Shown in pieces: positions 54,310 to 62,605 of a DNA stretch of 64,000 nucleotides (within the stretch, counting starts at the first letter, position 1; each line of letters opens with the position of its first letter). This stretch comes from Pseudogemmobacter humi (GTDB taxonomy: Bacteria > Pseudomonadota > Alphaproteobacteria > Rhodobacterales > Rhodobacteraceae): NCBI RefSeq assembly GCF_900609055.1, contig NZ_UXAW01000081.1:62001-126000 (forward strand), read 5' to 3'. The notes beneath the pieces are model-generated. The model searched no databases and was not told the DNA's origin. It worked only from the letters and a program-made list of their open reading frames with translations. A program made the translations under genes and the position numbers.

Positions 54310-55191
54310 ATGGAACTTCAGCTTATCCGCAGCTTTCTCGAAGTCGCCGAAAGCGGGTCTTTCGCAGCGGCCTCGGACCGGCTTTTCGTGACCCAGTCGG
54401 CGGTGTCCCTGCGCATCCAGCGGCTGGAGGATCAGCTTGGCCGGCCGCTGTTCCTGAGATCGAAAGACGGGGTGACGCTGACCGCCGCCGGGCGCGAGTT
54501 CCGCAGCTTCGCGGTGACGATCCTGCGCAACTGGGAGCAGGCGCGCCAGCGCGTCTCGGCCGCCGACGAGGTGCGGGCGTCGCTGGCGATCGGGGCGCAG
54601 CACTCGCTCTGGCCGCGGTTCGGCTTTCGCTGGCTCGACAGCCTGCGCGAGGCGGCGCCCGATCTCGCGTTGCGCGCCGAGATGGCGCGGCCCGACGGGC
54701 TGAGCCAGATGATCCTGTCGGGCAATGTCCAGGTGATCCTGTCCTATGCGCCGCTGGCGCGCGCCGGTCTGCGCACCGAATCGCTGCTGGAGGAGCAACT
54801 GGTGATGGTCGCGCCTTTCGAAGGGGCGGGGCTTGCCGATCTGAAGGGGCGTTATCTGCTGGTGGACTGGGGCCCCGACTTCCTGCGTTTCCATGAAGAG
54901 GCGCTGGCGGAACTGCACGATCCGGCCCTTGTCATGGCGCTCGGCTCGCTTTCGGCGCGGTTCATCCTTTCGCGGCCCTTCGCCGCCTATCTGCCGGCGC
55001 GCTACGTCAAGCGCTATGTCGACAAGGGGCGACTGCATCTGGTGGCGGATGCGCCGGTCTGGGCCATGCCGGCCTGGGTGATCTGGCGCGAGGACATGGA
55101 TTCAGAGTTGCGCGATGTTGCGCAGGCGACACTGAACGCGGTGGTGGAACGCGCCGAAGAGGATACCGCCGATCTGCTGGACACGCTCTGA
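54310..55191 (+). CDS. LysR-family transcriptional regulator
   Basis: A 293-residue LysR-type regulator. The N-terminal winged helix-turn-helix spans about 1-60 (MELQLIRSFLEVAESGSFAA, VTQSAVSLRIQRLEDQLG). A periplasmic-binding-protein-like effector domain follows from about 88. The start at 54310 is the Met at the domain edge. No divergent target operon is obvious. An excellent terminator follows, so regulated genes may be elsewhere. Confidence 0.9.
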   Translation: MELQLIRSFLEVAESGSFAAASDRLFVTQSAVSLRIQRLEDQLGRPLFLRSKDGVTLTAAGREFRSFAVTILRNWEQARQRVSAADEVRASLAIGAQHSLWPRFGFRWLDSLREAAPDLALRAEMARPDGLSQMILSGNVQVILSYAPLARAGLRTESLLEEQLVMVAPFEGAGLADLKGRYLLVDWGPDFLRFHEEALAELHDPALVMALGSLSARFILSRPFAAYLPARYVKRYVDKGRLHLVADAPVWAMPAWVIWREDMDSELRDVAQATLNAVVERAEEDTADLLDTL

Positions 55192-55217
55192 GAGGTTGTG
55201 ATCAGTTCTGAGAAGGC

Positions 55218-55247
55218 GGCCGGAAATCATTGATTTCCGGCCTTTTT
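55218..55247 (+). terminator. Intrinsic terminator after the LysR gene
   Basis: An 11-bp perfect stem GGCCGGAAATC / GATTTCCGGCC with loop ATT, then TTTTT. Confidence 0.93.
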
Positions 55248-55430
55248 CATTGCCGCGCCGCCATGCGCCCCGGCGTGGGTTTCCAAATCGCCATCCGGTT
55301 CCACGAGTAATTCTGAGGACATCCTCAAATTTCGCAAATGTTCCGGTTTCCCCGCACAGGCCCCAGATCATCCTCATCCGAGCCGCCCGGAATGTTCCGG
55401 ATCCGGCACACCACCGTGAAAGGATTTACG

Positions 55431-56297
55431 ATGAAACAGGTTGCTCTTCTGGCATCAGTCTCGGCGCTGACCCTCTCGCTGGCAACTCCGACCCTCGCGC
55501 AGACCGATATCATCGGCATCAGCGGCCTCGACGATCAGATCGAAGACATCGAGCGCGACGTCGCCCGCGACATGCGCCGCGCCGAGGATACCGCGCGCTT
55601 CGGCAATCCCGAAAGCCGCCAGGGTCTCTCGGGCAGCGCCTCGCTGGGCTATTCGGGCAAGACCGGCAACAACGAATCGCAGGATCTGACCATCGGCCTG
55701 CGCATCCGCCACGCCCAGGGCCAGTTCCAGCAGACCGTGGGCGCGGTGCTGGATTTCCAGGAAGCCAACAACACCTCGACCAAGAAGGACGTGTTCGGCA
55801 TCTATGATGCGAACTACTACTTCAACGACAGCTTCTACGGCTTCATCCTGGGCCGGGTGCAGTCGGACGGTCTGGCGGACCAGCTGACGGCTGACGAGAT
55901 CGCGAACGGGGTGACGCTGGCCGACAAGGTCAAGCGCGACGCCTTCCTCGGCTTCGGCCCGGGCTACCGGGTGATCAACACGCCCGACATGACCTGGCGC
56001 GTGCAGGCCGGTATCGGCGTCAGCTATCTGGAATATGGCGACGACAGCTCGGTCACCGAGGAAGCCGCCATTGCCTCGTCGCGCTTCTACTACGGCATCA
56101 ACGAGAACATCTTCCTGACCAACGACACCGATGTGCTGAATTCGGACGCGGCGCTGCGCGCCAACAACGATTTCGGGATCAACTTCAAGATCACCGACAC
56201 GATGTCGACCCGCGTGAGCTATCTGTCGGAATACAACGACAGCCGTGCGATCCGCACTGACAACAAGCTTGGCGTTTCGATCGTTTTCGGCTTCTGA
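55431..56297 (+). CDS. DUF481 outer-membrane beta-barrel protein
   Basis: A 288-residue outer-membrane protein. The start at 55431 (MKQVALLASVSALTLSLATP) gives a signal peptide cleaved after TLAQ near 24. A short coiled lead (ISGLDDQIEDIERDVARDM) precedes a DUF481/YdiY-type barrel with alternating aromatic strands. The terminal aromatic is as expected for Bam-dependent insertion (GVSIVFGF). Homologues are annotated as salt-induced outer-membrane proteins. The function is unproven. Tandem terminators follow. Confidence 0.88.
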   Translation: MKQVALLASVSALTLSLATPTLAQTDIIGISGLDDQIEDIERDVARDMRRAEDTARFGNPESRQGLSGSASLGYSGKTGNNESQDLTIGLRIRHAQGQFQQTVGAVLDFQEANNTSTKKDVFGIYDANYYFNDSFYGFILGRVQSDGLADQLTADEIANGVTLADKVKRDAFLGFGPGYRVINTPDMTWRVQAGIGVSYLEYGDDSSVTEEAAIASSRFYYGINENIFLTNDTDVLNSDAALRANNDFGINFKITDTMSTRVSYLSEYNDSRAIRTDNKLGVSIVFGF

Positions 56298-56325
56298 GCC
56301 GGGAACAAAGGATGCAGTCAGCCCT

Positions 56326-56385
56326 GGGCGCGGAGAGATCCGCGCCCTTTTTCTGAAACGCCGCGCGGAGCGATCCGCGCCGTTT
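56326..56385 (+). terminator. Tandem duplicated terminators after the DUF481 gene
   Basis: Hairpin 1: GGGCGCGGA, GAGA, TCCGCGCCC then TTTTT (56326-56352). Hairpin 2: GCGCGGA, GCGA, TCCGCGC then CGTTTT (56363-56385). The near-identical stems suggest a local duplication. Confidence 0.88.
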
Positions 56386-56685
56386 TCATGCGGCAGGGGA
56401 AAGGGTGGCGGGCCCGCAGCGGCCGTGGGTGGTCGTATGTCCCGAGAGCCAGAGGTCTCAGGTGGGCGCCAGATACCCGGACCAGGATCCGGGCAGAGCC
56501 AGCCCCCATTCACGTGCTTATCGGCCACTGGGATATTGACCCCACACGCGAAGAGCAGCACCCGCCGTTTTTCAATCTAGGCACCCCGCGCGCCGCCCGC
56601 AAGGGTGCGCTCATCGGCCCTTACGGGCCTCTTCGCTGGCGATGACGCCCGTAAGGGCGGAAGAGCGTCCGGGTGCTGGACAGAT
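56386..56685. other. 300-base stretch with no recognisable gene
   Basis: Between the DUF481 terminators and the mmcB control region. ATATTGACCCCACACGC (56533-56549) resembles a stretch at 10635. A CCCGTAAGGGC hairpin repeat is near 56620-56660. No coding pattern is evident. Confidence 0.5.
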
Positions 56686-56700
56686 GTTTGCATTTTGTTC
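56686..56700. promoter_or_regulatory. LexA-type (SOS) box upstream of mmcB
   Basis: GTTTGCATTTTGTTC matches the alphaproteobacterial SOS box GTTC-N7-GTTC with a single mismatch, 11 nt before the mmcB start. In Caulobacter the homologous gene is damage-inducible, which supports the reading. Confidence 0.55.
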
Positions 56701-56711
56701 ATGTTTGGACA

Positions 56712-57173
56712 ATGACTCCGCTGCCGCTTTCCCGCCCCACCTTTGAAACGGATCTTTCCGCCGGCCAGCGTCTTGCACGCGGCGCGGCGCGGCTGTTGCG
56801 CAGTCATGATTTCCTCGCGCTGGAAGAGGTGCCGCTGAAGGGCGGTCTGCGCGCCGATCTGCTGGCGCTTGGTCCCGGGGGTGAGATCTGGATCGTCGAA
56901 TGCAAGTCCTGCCGGGCCGATTTCCGTGCCGACCGCAAATGGCAGGGGTACCTGGAACATTGCGACCGCTTTTTCTGGGCGGTGGACCCGGACTTTCCGG
57001 CGGCGATCCTGCCGGAAGACAGCGGGCTGATCCTTGCCGACGCCTGGGGCGGCGAGATCCTGCGGATGGCGCCCGAGACCCCGCTCGCCGCCGCCCGGCG
57101 CAAGGCGCTGACCCGGGAGGTCGCGCGTCTGGCCATGGCGCGGCTGATGGCCCTGCGCGATCCGGCGGTGTGA
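56712..57173 (+). CDS. mmcB: MmcB-family DNA repair protein
   Basis: A 153-residue nuclease-fold protein of the MmcB family, linked in Caulobacter to mitomycin C damage tolerance. The motif IWIVECKSCRADFRADRKWQ (about 60-80) carries the E-x-K of a PD-(D/E)XK nuclease site, with an upstream Asp in LRADLLALG. EHCDRFFWAVDPDFPAAILP and LILADAWGGEILR are family hallmarks. The start at 56712 leaves a LexA-like box directly upstream. Confidence 0.9.
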   Translation: MTPLPLSRPTFETDLSAGQRLARGAARLLRSHDFLALEEVPLKGGLRADLLALGPGGEIWIVECKSCRADFRADRKWQGYLEHCDRFFWAVDPDFPAAILPEDSGLILADAWGGEILRMAPETPLAAARRKALTREVARLAMARLMALRDPAV

Positions 57174-57177
57174 GGCC

Positions 57178-57219
57178 AAATTTCTTTGAAGAAATTTGCC
57201 CGGATCCTTTGAAGGATCC
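57178..57219. terminator. Paired palindromes between mmcB and the radical SAM gene
   Basis: Two perfect palindromes in a row: AAATTTCTTTGAAGAAATTT (57178-57197) and GGATCCTTTGAAGGATCC (57202-57219), both centred on TTTGAA. They probably act as a bidirectional terminator between converging genes. The same design appears at 60452-60515. Confidence 0.7.
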
Positions 57220-57230
57220 GGCCCGGATCG

Positions 57231-58340
57231 TCAGAACAATCCGAGCTGATCCCCTCTGGCGAAGGGCGGCGCGAAGAGATCGGTTCTGAGCGGCGGCAGT
57301 TGGGTGTCCAGCTCCAGCCGCGCCACCGCCTTGCGGAAACGCTCATGGATCAGCCGCGACCACAGGCCTTCGCCGCGCATCCTCTTGCCCCAGGACGGGT
57401 CGTAATCCCGGCCGCCGTGCACGTCGCGGATCCGGGCCAGCACCTTGGCCGCCCGCCCCGGAGCGGCGCGCTCCAGCCAGTCGCGAAACAGCGGCGCCAC
57501 CTCCATCGGCAGGCGCAGCATGATCCAGCTGGCCGAGGAGGCGCCCGCCGCCTTCGCTTCCGTCAGCAGGGCCTCCATCTCGTGATCGGTCAGCCCCGGA
57601 ATCACCGGCGCCAGCATCAGCCGCACCGGAATGCCCGCCTCGCTAAGCCGCCGGATCACTGCCATCCGCCGGGCGGGCGCGGGCGCGCGGGGCTCCATCC
57701 GCCGCGCGAGACCGGCATCCAGTGTGGTCACCGTGATCCCCACTTTGAGCAGCCCCTGCGCCGCCATCGGCGCCAGCAGATCCAGATCGCGCTCGATCAG
57801 CGTGCCGCGGGTCACGATGGTCAGCGGGTGGCGGAAGGCGGCCAGCACCTCGACCACCTCGCGCATGACGCGGTGTTTCGCCTCGATCGGCTGATAGGGA
57901 TCGGTGTTGGTGCCGAGCGCGACCGGCGCCACCCTGTAGCTCTTGCTGCGCAATTCGCGGTCGAGCACCGCGCCGATCCCGGGCCGGGCGATCAGCTTCG
58001 TCTCGAAATCGAGCCCCGGCGACAGGTTCAGATACGCATGGCTGGGCCGGGCGAAACAGTAGGTGCAGCCGTGTTCGCAGCCGCGATAGGGGTTGATCGA
58101 GCGGTCGAACCCGATATCGGGCGAGCGGTTGCGGGTCAGCGCGCTGCGCGGGCGCTCCAGCCGGACTTCGGTCGTGACCAGTTCCTCGTCATGCGGCAGA
58201 TCCCAGCCGTCGTCGGCCGTCTCGCGGCTGAGCGCCTCATAGCGCCCGGCCTCGTTCGAATCCGCGCCGCGCGCCCGGACCCGCGCGCCGGGCATCAGCC
58301 CCGCGCCGGGCGGCGGTGTCGGATTTTCGTGGCGGCTCAT
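57231..58340 (-). CDS. PA0069-family radical SAM protein
   Basis: A 369-residue radical SAM protein. The cluster motif is in NPYRGCEHGCTYCFARPSHA (Cys-x3-Cys-x2-Cys, about 80-87). GTNTDPYQPIEAKHRVMREV and LTIVTRGTLIERDLD follow, as in SplB-related members. The start at 58340 (MSRHENPTPPPGAG) is chosen by conservation of the region after it. The substrate is unknown. It is divergent from the corrinoid-protein gene. The closest characterised relative is spore photoproduct lyase, but this branch occurs in non-sporeformers. Confidence 0.9.
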   Translation of the reverse strand: MSRHENPTPPPGAGLMPGARVRARGADSNEAGRYEALSRETADDGWDLPHDEELVTTEVRLERPRSALTRNRSPDIGFDRSINPYRGCEHGCTYCFARPSHAYLNLSPGLDFETKLIARPGIGAVLDRELRSKSYRVAPVALGTNTDPYQPIEAKHRVMREVVEVLAAFRHPLTIVTRGTLIERDLDLLAPMAAQGLLKVGITVTTLDAGLARRMEPRAPAPARRMAVIRRLSEAGIPVRLMLAPVIPGLTDHEMEALLTEAKAAGASSASWIMLRLPMEVAPLFRDWLERAAPGRAAKVLARIRDVHGGRDYDPSWGKRMRGEGLWSRLIHERFRKAVARLELDTQLPPLRTDLFAPPFARGDQLGLF

Positions 58341-58511
58341 GGCGGGGACCCGGGTTGCGAAACTGGAACAAAGGTAGAACAAATGCGCGGTAAAGTGAAG
58401 GCCATCTGCACGGAAGTCGGCTTTCTCTTCGCGCATGTCGCAAACCGCGAAGTGTGTGCGTCGTATTCGGCTCATGCAGGACAAAAGACCTCTGCCGTTT
58501 TGGAGCGCGCC

Positions 58512-59207
58512 ATGGCCGACGAAGACATCATCCTCTCTGAACTGCCCGATGACGAGCTGGTCCTGCAAATGCACGACGATCTCTACGACGGGCTGAAGGA
58601 CGAGATCGAAGAGGGCACCCGCATCCTGCTTGATCGCGGCTGGACGCCCTATGACGTGCTGACCCAGGCGCTGGTCGCCGGGATGAAGATCGTCGGCGAC
58701 GATTTCCGCGACGGCATCCTCTTCGTTCCCGAAGTGCTGCTGTCCGCCAATGCAATGAAATCGGGCATGACCATTCTCAAGCCGCTGCTGGCCGAGACCG
58801 GCGCGCCGCGGATGGGCAAGATGGTGATCGGCACCGTCAAGGGCGACATCCACGACATTGGCAAGAACCTCGTCGCGATGATGATGGAAGGCGCCGGTTT
58901 CGAGGTGCTGGACCTGGGGATCAACAACTCGGTCGAGAAATACCTTGAGGCGCTGGAGGCCGAACAGCCCGATATCCTCGGCATGTCGGCGCTGCTGACC
59001 ACCACCATGCCCTATATGAAGGTCGTGATCGACACGATGAAGGAAAAGGGCATGCGCGAGGATTACATCGTCCTCGTGGGCGGCGCGCCGCTGAATGAGG
59101 AATTCGGCCGGGCGATCGGCGCCGATGCCTATTGCCGCGACGCGGCGGTGGCGGTCGAGACCGCGAAGCAACTGGTCGCCCGCAAGCACAACCAGCTGAG
59201 CGCCTGA
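58512..59207 (+). CDS. Corrinoid (cobalamin-binding) methyltransferase component, MtbC/MtaC-like
   Basis: A 231-residue corrinoid carrier. An N-terminal helical cap (LYDGLKDEIEEGTRILLDRG) precedes a B12-binding Rossmann domain with the axial His in KGDIHDIGKNLVAMMM (D-x-H-x-x-G, about 115). GINNSVEKYLEALEAEQPDI and the S-A-L-L-T-T-T segment follow. Such proteins shuttle a methyl group between a substrate-specific methyltransferase and tetrahydrofolate or another acceptor. The partner methyltransferase is not in the window. A downstream terminator separates it from a small membrane gene and a DUF1638 gene. Confidence 0.92.
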   Translation: MADEDIILSELPDDELVLQMHDDLYDGLKDEIEEGTRILLDRGWTPYDVLTQALVAGMKIVGDDFRDGILFVPEVLLSANAMKSGMTILKPLLAETGAPRMGKMVIGTVKGDIHDIGKNLVAMMMEGAGFEVLDLGINNSVEKYLEALEAEQPDILGMSALLTTTMPYMKVVIDTMKEKGMREDYIVLVGGAPLNEEFGRAIGADAYCRDAAVAVETAKQLVARKHNQLSA

Positions 59208-59225
59208 GGAAAGTTTCTTCTGCAC

Positions 59226-59253
59226 GGCCCCGGGTTTTCCCCGGGGCCTCTTT
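59226..59253 (+). terminator. Intrinsic terminator after the corrinoid gene
   Basis: Stem GGCCCCGG / CCGGGGCC with loop GTTTTCC, then TCTTT. Confidence 0.85.
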
Positions 59254-59312
59254 CAATCGTGACTTGTGGTGCGGGCCGGCCGACCCCAGATTGAGAAAAG
59301 GAGGGTGATGAC

Positions 59313-59468
59313 ATGCCGCTGACCTCTTTTCTCGGATTGATCGCCCTGGTCGTCGTTGCGGCGGGGCTGACGCTGCTCTTGGCGTTTCACCTCGGTGTGC
59401 CGATGGCGGCGCTGGCCTTTGCCGCGCTTGCCGGAAGTCTGATCCTCGGGATCAGACAATGGCGCTGA
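59313..59468 (+). CDS. 51-residue membrane protein
   Basis: A small protein of 51 residues with two hydrophobic helices (FLGLIALVVVAAGLTLLLAF and MAALAFAALAGSLILGI) ending IRQWR. It has a strong AAGGAGGG ribosome site 6 nt upstream and lies 12 nt before the DUF1638 gene, so the two are probably co-translated. It was found by reading the sequence, as it is too short for common cut-offs. Function is unknown; a membrane partner for the corrinoid/DUF1638 system is possible. Confidence 0.65.
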   Translation: MPLTSFLGLIALVVVAAGLTLLLAFHLGVPMAALAFAALAGSLILGIRQWR

Positions 59469-59480
59469 CGGAGTCCGGAC

Positions 59481-60122
59481 GTGACGGCTGACCCGCTTCC
59501 CGTCGACGAGGTGCTGACCGGCGGGGGCCTTGCGCCGGAGGGGGCAGGGCGGATCCTGCTGATCGCCTGCGGCGCGCTGGCGCGCGAAATCCTCGATCTG
59601 AAACGCGCGAACGGCTGGGATCATCTCGATCTGCAATGCCTGCCCGCCAATCTGCATCTCTGGCCCGACAGGATCACCCTCGCGGTCGAGGCGGCGGTGA
59701 AAGAGCATCGGGCGGCTTACGACCGGATCTTCGTCGTCTATGCCGATTGCGGTACCGGGGGGCTCCTGGCCGCGAAATGCGCGGAACTGGGCGTCGAGAT
59801 GGTCGAGGGGCCGCATTGCTATTCCTTCTTCGAGGGCAACGAGGCTTTCGCGGAACGCGACGAATTCACCGCCTTCTACCTGACCGATTTCCTTGTGCGC
59901 CAGTTCGATGCCTTCGTCTGGAGGCCGATGGGGCTGGACCGCCACCCCGAACTGCGCGACATGATTTTCGGCAATTACGAAAAGCTGGTCTATCAGGCGC
60001 AGACCGAAGATCCCGCGCTGGACGCGAAGGCACGCGACTGCGCGGACCGGCTGGGTCTGGCCTACGAGCGGCGCTTCACCGGCTATGGCGATCTGACGGG
60101 GGCGCTGGCGCGGCTGCGGTGA
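59481..60122 (+). CDS. DUF1638 protein
   Basis: A 213-residue protein matching DUF1638: ILLIACGALAREILDLKRAN near the N-terminus, then LQCLPANLHLWPDRI, FVVYADCGTGGLL and EGPHCYSFFEG. Cysteines in ACGAL, LQCLP, YADCG and PHCYS suggest a metal or cofactor site. DUF1638 genes neighbour corrinoid-dependent methyltransferases in several bacteria. The GTG start at 59481 is used; no earlier Met fits. It comes 12 nt after the 51-residue gene. Confidence 0.9.
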   Translation: MTADPLPVDEVLTGGGLAPEGAGRILLIACGALAREILDLKRANGWDHLDLQCLPANLHLWPDRITLAVEAAVKEHRAAYDRIFVVYADCGTGGLLAAKCAELGVEMVEGPHCYSFFEGNEAFAERDEFTAFYLTDFLVRQFDAFVWRPMGLDRHPELRDMIFGNYEKLVYQAQTEDPALDAKARDCADRLGLAYERRFTGYGDLTGALARLR

Positions 60123-60172
60123 TGGCCGCGGGCGATTGCCGATCCTGGCCGCGCCCGGCAGGAGAGAGGGGA

Positions 60173-60412
60173 TCAGCCCTTTTCCACCGCGCCTTTCATC
60201 TTACGGAAATGACGAAGGCAGAATACCCGGATCGCCGAGGCCAGCCCTTCGCCAGGATCGCGATGTTCGTCGATCTCGGCGGCGAGCTGGTTGATCGCGA
60301 TGCCTTTTACGGCGGCGATCTCGCGGAAGGCCAGCCAGAACTCCGCCTCCAGCGTGACGCTGGTGCGGTGGCCGTGCAGGGTCAGCGAATGTTTTTGCGG
60401 GCCGGGGGACAT
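60173..60412 (-). CDS. Ribbon-helix-helix domain protein
   Basis: A 79-residue protein of the RHH_4 class: KHSLTLHGHRTSVTLEAEFW, then AFREIAAVKGIAINQLAAEI. It probably binds DNA as a dimer through the N-terminal strand. The start at 60412 (MSPGPQKH) is preferred by family alignment; a GTG six codons upstream is possible. It is first of a minus-strand group of small genes downstream of fumC. Confidence 0.85.
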   Translation of the reverse strand: MSPGPQKHSLTLHGHRTSVTLEAEFWLAFREIAAVKGIAINQLAAEIDEHRDPGEGLASAIRVFCLRHFRKMKGAVEKG

Positions 60413-60451
60413 CGGGGCCAGGATAGCCACGCGGCCAGCCGTGCGCCAGCC

Positions 60452-60515
60452 GGAGTTTTCGAAAACTCCGGCCCGGAGCCTTCAAAGGCTCCGGCGCGAT
60501 TTCTTTGAAGAAATC
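60452..60515. repeat. Triple palindrome cluster
   Basis: Three perfect or near-perfect palindromes in tandem: GGAGTTTTCGAAAACTCC (60452-60469), GGAGCCTTCAAAGGCTCC (60475-60492) and GATTTCTTTGAAGAAATC (60498-60515), joined by GGCCC and GGCGC. It follows the stop of the 60518 gene and matches the design at 57178-57219. Confidence 0.75.
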
Positions 60516-60517
60516 GC

Positions 60518-60748
60518 TTACACCAGCCGCCGCAGCGGTTCGCAGTTGCAAAAGATTACGAATTGCCCGGCGTTTTCGACCACTGGAAAGCCGCGCCTGC
60601 GCATTTCGGCGAGAAAGGCCTCGCGCCCGACGAAGCGTTCGATGTCGCGGATCTTGCGGCGGATCACGCCGCCCTGCCGCGCCGCCTGCGAGGAAAACAG
60701 ATGGCCAATCCAGTGTTCGGCGCTGAGAAATTGCGGCATCGCTGTCAT
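60518..60748 (-). CDS. Conserved hypothetical protein
   Basis: A 76-residue protein (MTAMPQFLSAEHWIGHLFSS, then RRKIRDIERFVGREAFLAEM and RRRGFPVVENAGQFVIFCN). The start at 60748 follows a GGTGGAGG site. I recall similar short proteins being labelled phosphoribosylanthranilate isomerase by error; it is far too short for that enzyme. It may be a small regulatory or binding protein. It lies in a minus-strand run with DUF4169 and fumC. Confidence 0.72.
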   Translation of the reverse strand: MTAMPQFLSAEHWIGHLFSSQAARQGGVIRRKIRDIERFVGREAFLAEMRRRGFPVVENAGQFVIFCNCEPLRRLV

Positions 60749-60794
60749 CGGGCACCTCCACCCGCCAGCCTGGCCGCTCACGGTTAACCGGGGG

Positions 60795-60977
60795 TTAATC
60801 ACTCTCCCCGCGCCTGTGCGCCTCAAAGTCGCGGGCGGCTTTCTCCGCCCGCGCCCTCTCCAGATCCCGCTCGGCCCGGCTGCGGCCGGATTTCGCGGCA
60901 TTCTCGTCGCCCTTCGCGCGGGCGGCCTTGCGGGCCGCCTGCTTCCTTGCGGTGCGCAGGTTGACGATTTCCGCCAT
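60795..60977 (-). CDS. DUF4169 protein
   Basis: A 60-residue, highly basic and helical protein: MAEIVNLRTARKQAARKAAR, then NAAKSGRSRAERDLERARAE. This is the DUF4169 pattern found beside fumC in Rhodobacterales. Function is unknown; the charge suggests RNA, DNA or ribosome contact. It starts 2 nt after the fumC stop, so it is co-transcribed. Confidence 0.85.
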   Translation of the reverse strand: MAEIVNLRTARKQAARKAARAKGDENAAKSGRSRAERDLERARAEKAARDFEAHRRGESD

Positions 60978-60979
60978 GG

Positions 60980-62398
60980 TCAGTCCTTCGGGCCGATCAT
61001 GTCCTCGGGGCGCACGATGCGATCAAAGGTCTCGCCATCGACGAAGCCGAGCGCGATCGCCTCTTCCCGCAGGGTGGTGCCGTTCTTATGCGCGGTCTTG
61101 GCCACTTTGGTCGCATTGTCATAGCCGATGGTGGGGGCCAGCGCCGTCACCAGCATCAGGCTTTCCTGCATCAGCTTTTCGATCCGCGCCACATTGGCCT
61201 GGGTGCCCACCACCATATTGTCGGTGAACGAGGACGCCGCATCGCCCAGAAGCTGCATGCTTTGCAGCACATTGTAGCTCATCATCGGGTTGTAGACGTT
61301 CAACTCGAAATGGCCCTGGCTGCCGGCGAAGCCCACGGCGGCGTCGTTGCCCATCACATGGGCGCAGACCATGGTCAGCGCCTCGGCCTGGGTCGGGTTG
61401 ACCTTGCCCGGCATGATCGAGGACCCCGGCTCGTTCTCCGGCAGGATCAGCTCGCCCAGCCCCGAACGCGGGCCCGAGCCGAGGAGACGCAGGTCGTTCG
61501 CGATCTTGAACAGCGAGCCCGCCACCGTCTTCAGCGCGCCCGAGAACATGACCATCGCATCATGCGCGGCCAGCGCCTCGAACTTGTTCGGCGCGGTGAT
61601 GAACGGGAGGCCGGTGATCGCCGCGATCTCGGCGGCGACACGGGTGTCGTAGCCCTTTTTCGTGTTCAGCCCGGTGCCGACCGCGGTGCCGCCCTGGGCG
61701 AGCTCGTAGATGTCGCCGAGGCAGGCTTTCACCCGCGCGATGCCCTTGTCGACCTGGGTGGCGTAGCCCGAGAATTCCTGGCCCAGGGTCAGCGGCGTCG
61801 CATCCTGGGTATGGGTGCGGCCGATCTTGATGATGTCCTTGAACTCGGCCGATTTGGCCCACAGCGCCGCCGCGAGCTTTTCCAGCCCCGGGATCAGCAC
61901 GTCGCGCGCATGCATGCCGATGGCGACATGCATCGCGGTGGGGAAAGTGTCGTTCGAGCTTTGCCCCATGTTCACATGATCGTTCGGATGGACCGGCTTT
62001 TTCGAGCCCTTCTCGCCGCCCAGCATCTCGATGGCGCGGTTCGAGATCACCTCGTTCGCGTTCATGTTCGACTGGGTGCCCGAGCCGGTCTGCCACACGA
62101 CCAGCGGGAAATTGTCGTCGAATTTGCCTTCGATCACCTCGGTTGCGGCGGCGGCGATGGCATCGGCCAGCACCGGATCCAGATCGCCCTGGGCCTTGTT
62201 GACCAGCGCCGCCGCCTTTTTAATCACCCCGAGCGCGCGGATGACGGGCACCGGCTGACGCTCCCACCCGATGGGGAAGTTGATGATCGAGCGCTGCGTC
62301 TGCGCGCCCCAGTATTTGTCGGCGGGAACCTCCAGCGGGCCGAAGCTGTCGGTTTCTGTGCGGGTCTCGGTCTGGGTTCCGGGGCGGGTCGCGGTCAT
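60980..62398 (-). CDS. fumC: Class II fumarate hydratase FumC
   Basis: Interconverts fumarate and malate in the TCA cycle; iron-independent, cytoplasmic homotetramer. The protein is 472 residues from 62398, chosen for a CAGGAGG ribosome site. The fumarase/aspartase signature [16 protein letters not shown] (about 320) carries the catalytic Ser. [34 protein letters not shown] and [16 protein letters not shown] are intact. It is followed by DUF4169 and two more small genes on the same strand. Confidence 0.97.
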   Translation of the reverse strand: MTATRPGTQTETRTETDSFGPLEVPADKYWGAQTQRSIINFPIGWERQPVPVIRALGVIKKAAALVNKAQGDLDPVLADAIAAAATEVIEGKFDDNFPLVVWQTGSGTQSNMNANEVISNRAIEMLGGEKGSKKPVHPNDHVNMGQSSNDTFPTAMHVAIGMHARDVLIPGLEKLAAALWAKSAEFKDIIKIGRTHTQDATPLTLGQEFSGYATQVDKGIARVKACLGDIYELAQGGTAVGTGLNTKKGYDTRVAAEIAAITGLPFITAPNKFEALAAHDAMVMFSGALKTVAGSLFKIANDLRLLGSGPRSGLGELILPENEPGSSIMPGKVNPTQAEALTMVCAHVMGNDAAVGFAGSQGHFELNVYNPMMSYNVLQSMQLLGDAASSFTDNMVVGTQANVARIEKLMQESLMLVTALAPTIGYDNATKVAKTAHKNGTTLREEAIALGFVDGETFDRIVRPEDMIGPKD

Positions 62399-62605
62399 AC
62401 ATGCCTCCTGCAAGTGCTCGGGTCCGCTCTAGCGCAGCAGAGCGGCGGAAATCAATCGGTATGCCATGGTATGCAGAATATGCTGCGGGGTGGGGGACGC
62501 GGATACACTCGCCAGCAGGACAGGGCGAGTGTTTTGGGCCCATTGCGGACATTGACCAGATAAAGCAACTTCTCAACGTTATCTAACGAAGTGTTGGGGT
62601 TCAGT

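Noticed and set aside
56388-56645. 85-codon plus-strand frame after the DUF481 terminators
   Set aside because: Arg/Pro-rich translation without a family pattern and no ribosome site; also spans hairpins.
60518-60748. Annotating the 76-residue protein as phosphoribosylanthranilate isomerase
   Set aside because: Far shorter than TrpF and lacking any TIM-barrel motif.
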